Of a DNA stretch of 64,000 bases, positions 62,028-64,000 are shown piece after piece. The stretch comes from Pseudomonas sp. Root71 (GTDB taxonomy: Bacteria; Pseudomonadota; Gammaproteobacteria; Pseudomonadales; Pseudomonadaceae), in contig NZ_LMHY01000009.1 of assembly GCF_001429045.1 (NCBI RefSeq), positions 1 to 64,000 on the forward strand, written 5' to 3'. Under the pieces are notes generated by a model that saw only the letters and a list, made by a program, of their open reading frames with translations, did not search any database and was not told the origin of the DNA. The first letter of the stretch is position 1; every line of letters begins with the position of its first letter. Position numbers and translations under genes: made by a program.

Positions 62028-62921
62028 GTGGATTTCAACGGCAGGTCAGGTGAAATGAGCGTGTTCATCACCGTGGCGCAGGAAGGCAGCCTGTCGGCCG
62101 CCGCGCGTGCACTGGGCCTGACACCCTCGGCAGTCAGTCGGATCATCGCGCGTACCGAGCAACGTCTTGGCACCCGCCTGCTGTTGCGCACCACCCGAGC
62201 GATCACCTTCACTGCCGAGGGCGAAGCGTTCCTGCGCGGCGCCCGGCGTATCCTGGCCGACATGGACGAGGTCGAAGAAGCCATCGCCGACCAGGGCGTA
62301 CCCAGGGGGCGATTGCGGGTCAGTGCCGCCCTTGGCCATGGGCGGCTGGCCATCGTTCCTTTGGTCGCAGCATTCAGCGCCCGTTACCCGAACATCGTCG
62401 TCGACCTCACCCTCGGCGACGAAGTGGTCGACATTCTCGGCGGGCAGGCCGACGTCGCGGTCCGCTTTGGCCATCTGCCCGACAGCCCGCTGACCGCGCG
62501 CAGGATCGGCGACACCGGCCAGGTAGTGGTGGCATCGCCCGAGTATCTGCAGAGCCACGGCATCCCCCAGGAACCGGAAGACCTGCTACAGCACAACTGC
62601 CTGCGCTTCAACTTTCGGCGTGCCGAACCCAACTGGCCGTTCATCCGCGATGGAAAAGAGTTTTCCCTGAAGGTCAGCGGCAACATCGAATGCAGCAGTG
62701 GTGAAGCGCTGGCACAACTCGCGCGAGTAGGTGCCGGCATTGCACGTATCGGTGAGTTCAGCGTGAGCGAGGATCTGCAGCGCGGCGACCTGATTCCGCT
62801 GTTGGAAGCCTGGAACCCCGGGGACCAGGAACCGATTCATGCGGTGTTCGTCGGCGGGGCGGCAATGCCGGCGCGGGTGCGATTGTTCGTGGACTTCTTG
62901 CTGGAACATCACCGGATGTAA
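62028..62921 (+). CDS. LysR-family transcriptional regulator
   Basis: A 297-aa LysR regulator with GTG start after GCAGGAGG. Winged helix FITVAQEGSLSAAARALGLT, PSAVSRIIARTEQRLGTRLL. Effector domain ends RVRLFVDFLLEHHRM. Likely regulates the divergent MFS gene. Confidence 0.9.
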   Translation: MDFNGRSGEMSVFITVAQEGSLSAAARALGLTPSAVSRIIARTEQRLGTRLLLRTTRAITFTAEGEAFLRGARRILADMDEVEEAIADQGVPRGRLRVSAALGHGRLAIVPLVAAFSARYPNIVVDLTLGDEVVDILGGQADVAVRFGHLPDSPLTARRIGDTGQVVVASPEYLQSHGIPQEPEDLLQHNCLRFNFRRAEPNWPFIRDGKEFSLKVSGNIECSSGEALAQLARVGAGIARIGEFSVSEDLQRGDLIPLLEAWNPGDQEPIHAVFVGGAAMPARVRLFVDFLLEHHRM

Positions 62922-63407
62922 GCGGAGGCGTAAGCTGATATTTCCGGGTACTCGTGATGTTGAAGTGACCAAAACACTTTTTTGGGTGCACTATCAATAG
63001 GTGGCTTGCCTTACTGGAACAATCGCGAACTCTGGCATTGATGGGTCGTCCGCACGTCTTAAATGGCCGTCGTGAAAGACCGCTTTTGGCCGGTTTCTGC
63101 CTGTCACGATAGGCAGAAATCGACCCATAGCGGGCTTTGGCGGGCCTCTAAAGTGAATCTCTGACTATCCGCTTTTTGGCTGCTGATCACGATTGGCCGT
63201 CTAGAAGCCAGATGGTCCGTAACGGCAGCGCGTAAGTATTACGGAATTGAATCGGAGTTGCTCAGTTGCGCAAGGTGATGCTGGCTTATTGTGATCTACA
63301 CTCCCTGAGCGCGTGAGTAGACGCTTCGCCACAAGAAGTATTCAAATTATTTCACCGTGACCATGAACGCTCACGGTGCCAGCTTGCTCAAAACTAACGA
63401 GGTAGAA
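62922..63407. other. Intergenic region with hairpin repeat
   Basis: 486 bp without a convincing gene. It contains a long imperfect hairpin at 63082-63131 (inner stem TTTCTGCCT/AGGCAGAAA, 8-base loop). The rest (63140-63400) is less GC-rich, with no clear promoter found. Confidence 0.5.
63082..63131. repeat. Hairpin-forming dispersed repeat (type 2), copy 2
   Basis: A 21-base imperfect stem, GCTTTTGGCCGGTTTCTGCC at 63082-63101 against its near-complement. The GGCAGAAATCGACCCATAGC core matches copy 1 at 60666. Confidence 0.7.
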
Positions 63408-64000
63408 ATGAACAGGAAGTTTAACCGGGGCTGGTCAATGGCTGCGGCATTCGTCGTAGTGGGTTCAACGCTTTTTGCGGGGTGTGCGAGCAAGAACGAC
63501 CCGATCACGCAGGCAGACAAGACGGATGTGACCAAAGGCGTACCCGCGCCAAGTCTGGAGCAGACCAAGGCAATCGCCGAGGAAGGCTTTATTTACGGCT
63601 TACCGCTGGTCATGAACTACGCCGTAATGCACGAATATGCTGTGGACAAGGGCGGCCCGCAATACAAGGCGCCGTTCAACCAGATCAAGAACGAGCCTCG
63701 CGTCTTCACCTACCAAGACACGGCCATCATCACTCCGAACAGCGACACCCCTTATTCGTTTGTCTGGCTGGACCTGCGCGCGGAGCCGATGGTGATCTCG
63801 GTGCCGGCAGTGGACAAGCGGCGTTACTACTCGGTGCAGATGATCGACGGCAACACTTACAACTATGGTTACATCGGCAGCCGTACCACCGGCAACGAGC
63901 CAGGCGACTACATGGTGGTCGGTCCCGACTGGAAAGGCGTGCCTCCTCCCGGTATCAAAAAAGTCTTCACCTCGACCACTCCCTTCGCCGTGAGCGCCAT
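63408..64000 (+). CDS. DUF1254 domain lipoprotein (partial)
   Basis: The first 197 codons of a DUF1254 protein, running off the window. Signal with lipobox LFAGC (about residue 25). The DUF1254 core reads FIYGLPLVMNYAVM, IITPNSDTPYSFVWLDLRAE and YYSVQMIDGNTYNYGYIGSR. GAGGT precedes the ATG at 63408. Function unknown; the rest lies beyond the window. Confidence 0.88.
   Translation, partial: MNRKFNRGWSMAAAFVVVGSTLFAGCASKNDPITQADKTDVTKGVPAPSLEQTKAIAEEGFIYGLPLVMNYAVMHEYAVDKGGPQYKAPFNQIKNEPRVFTYQDTAIITPNSDTPYSFVWLDLRAEPMVISVPAVDKRRYYSVQMIDGNTYNYGYIGSRTTGNEPGDYMVVGPDWKGVPPPGIKKVFTSTTPFAVSA

Noticed and set aside
1..64000. Prophage, integron or transposon boundaries
   Set aside because: No integrase, transposase, phage structural gene or tRNA/att site was found on either strand.

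Overview
The window is about 64 kb of high-GC chromosomal DNA from a fluorescent-type Pseudomonas. This rests on the gene content (glcDEF, LsfA-type peroxiredoxin, many LysR regulators, betaine-type transporter, selenate/phosphonate-type ABC system) and on many copies of the Pseudomonas intergenic REP palindrome (GGGAGCGAGCTTGCTCGCGA and its complement). No rRNA, tRNA, CRISPR array, integrase or insertion sequence was seen. The window is mostly metabolic accessory chromosome.

Layout. 1-3.5 kb: a 5'-truncated aldo/keto reductase remnant, the RNA 2',3'-cyclic phosphodiesterase ThpR, small conserved proteins and a lipoprotein. 3.6-9.7 kb: a glycolate/lactate utilisation operon (LctP-type permease, glcD, glcE, glcF, GlcG-like protein). 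9.9-13.5 kb: Tat-exported dienelactone hydrolase, 1-Cys peroxiredoxin, Tat-exported aldo/keto reductase, membrane-anchored hydrolase. 13.7-21.6 kb: a LysR regulator divergent from a compact catabolic operon (aldehyde dehydrogenase, M19 dipeptidase-like protein, 27-aa peptide, atypical BCCT transporter, a large protein of unknown family, a DUF3726-like protein, RidA). 21.9-30.1 kb: a CAP-domain protein, tandemly duplicated REP DNA, beta-propeller protein, wHTH regulator, DUF899, sterol-desaturase-like hydroxylase, VIT-like membrane protein, DUF3302/HlyD pair and two small membrane peptides.

30.2-45.5 kb is the most unusual part. Two divergent operons surround a GntR-type regulator with two winged helices. 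Together they encode a polyamine-type ABC importer, two paralogous 427-aa GT1-type glycosyltransferases, an AmgK-like anomeric sugar kinase, a GlmU-like uridylyltransferase domain fused in frame to an aldehyde dehydrogenase, a second aldehyde dehydrogenase, a DAO/PuuB-type FAD oxidase and three DUF861 cupins. I infer a pathway in which an imported amine is glycosylated from a recycled UDP-sugar, then oxidised through an aldehyde to an acid. The sugar would act as a carrier or protecting group, as glutamate does in the Puu putrescine pathway. Both promoter regions share a T-tract/ATCAAAA motif that may be the regulator's operator.

45.5-54.7 kb: diguanylate cyclase, a threefold tandem REP array, an operon with flavin monooxygenase, RidA, DUF1028, ArgE-like M20 amidohydrolase and an orphan polyamine-type binding protein, then a reverse-transsulfuration pair (CBS and cystathionine gamma-lyase). 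54.8-57 kb: a PAAR-containing type VI secretion effector candidate with an overlapping immunity candidate. 57.3-60.6 kb: a PhnD/PhnC/PhnE/PhnE-type ABC transporter. 60.8-64 kb: MFS exporter divergent from a LysR regulator, hairpin-forming repeats and the start of a DUF1254 lipoprotein that runs off the window.
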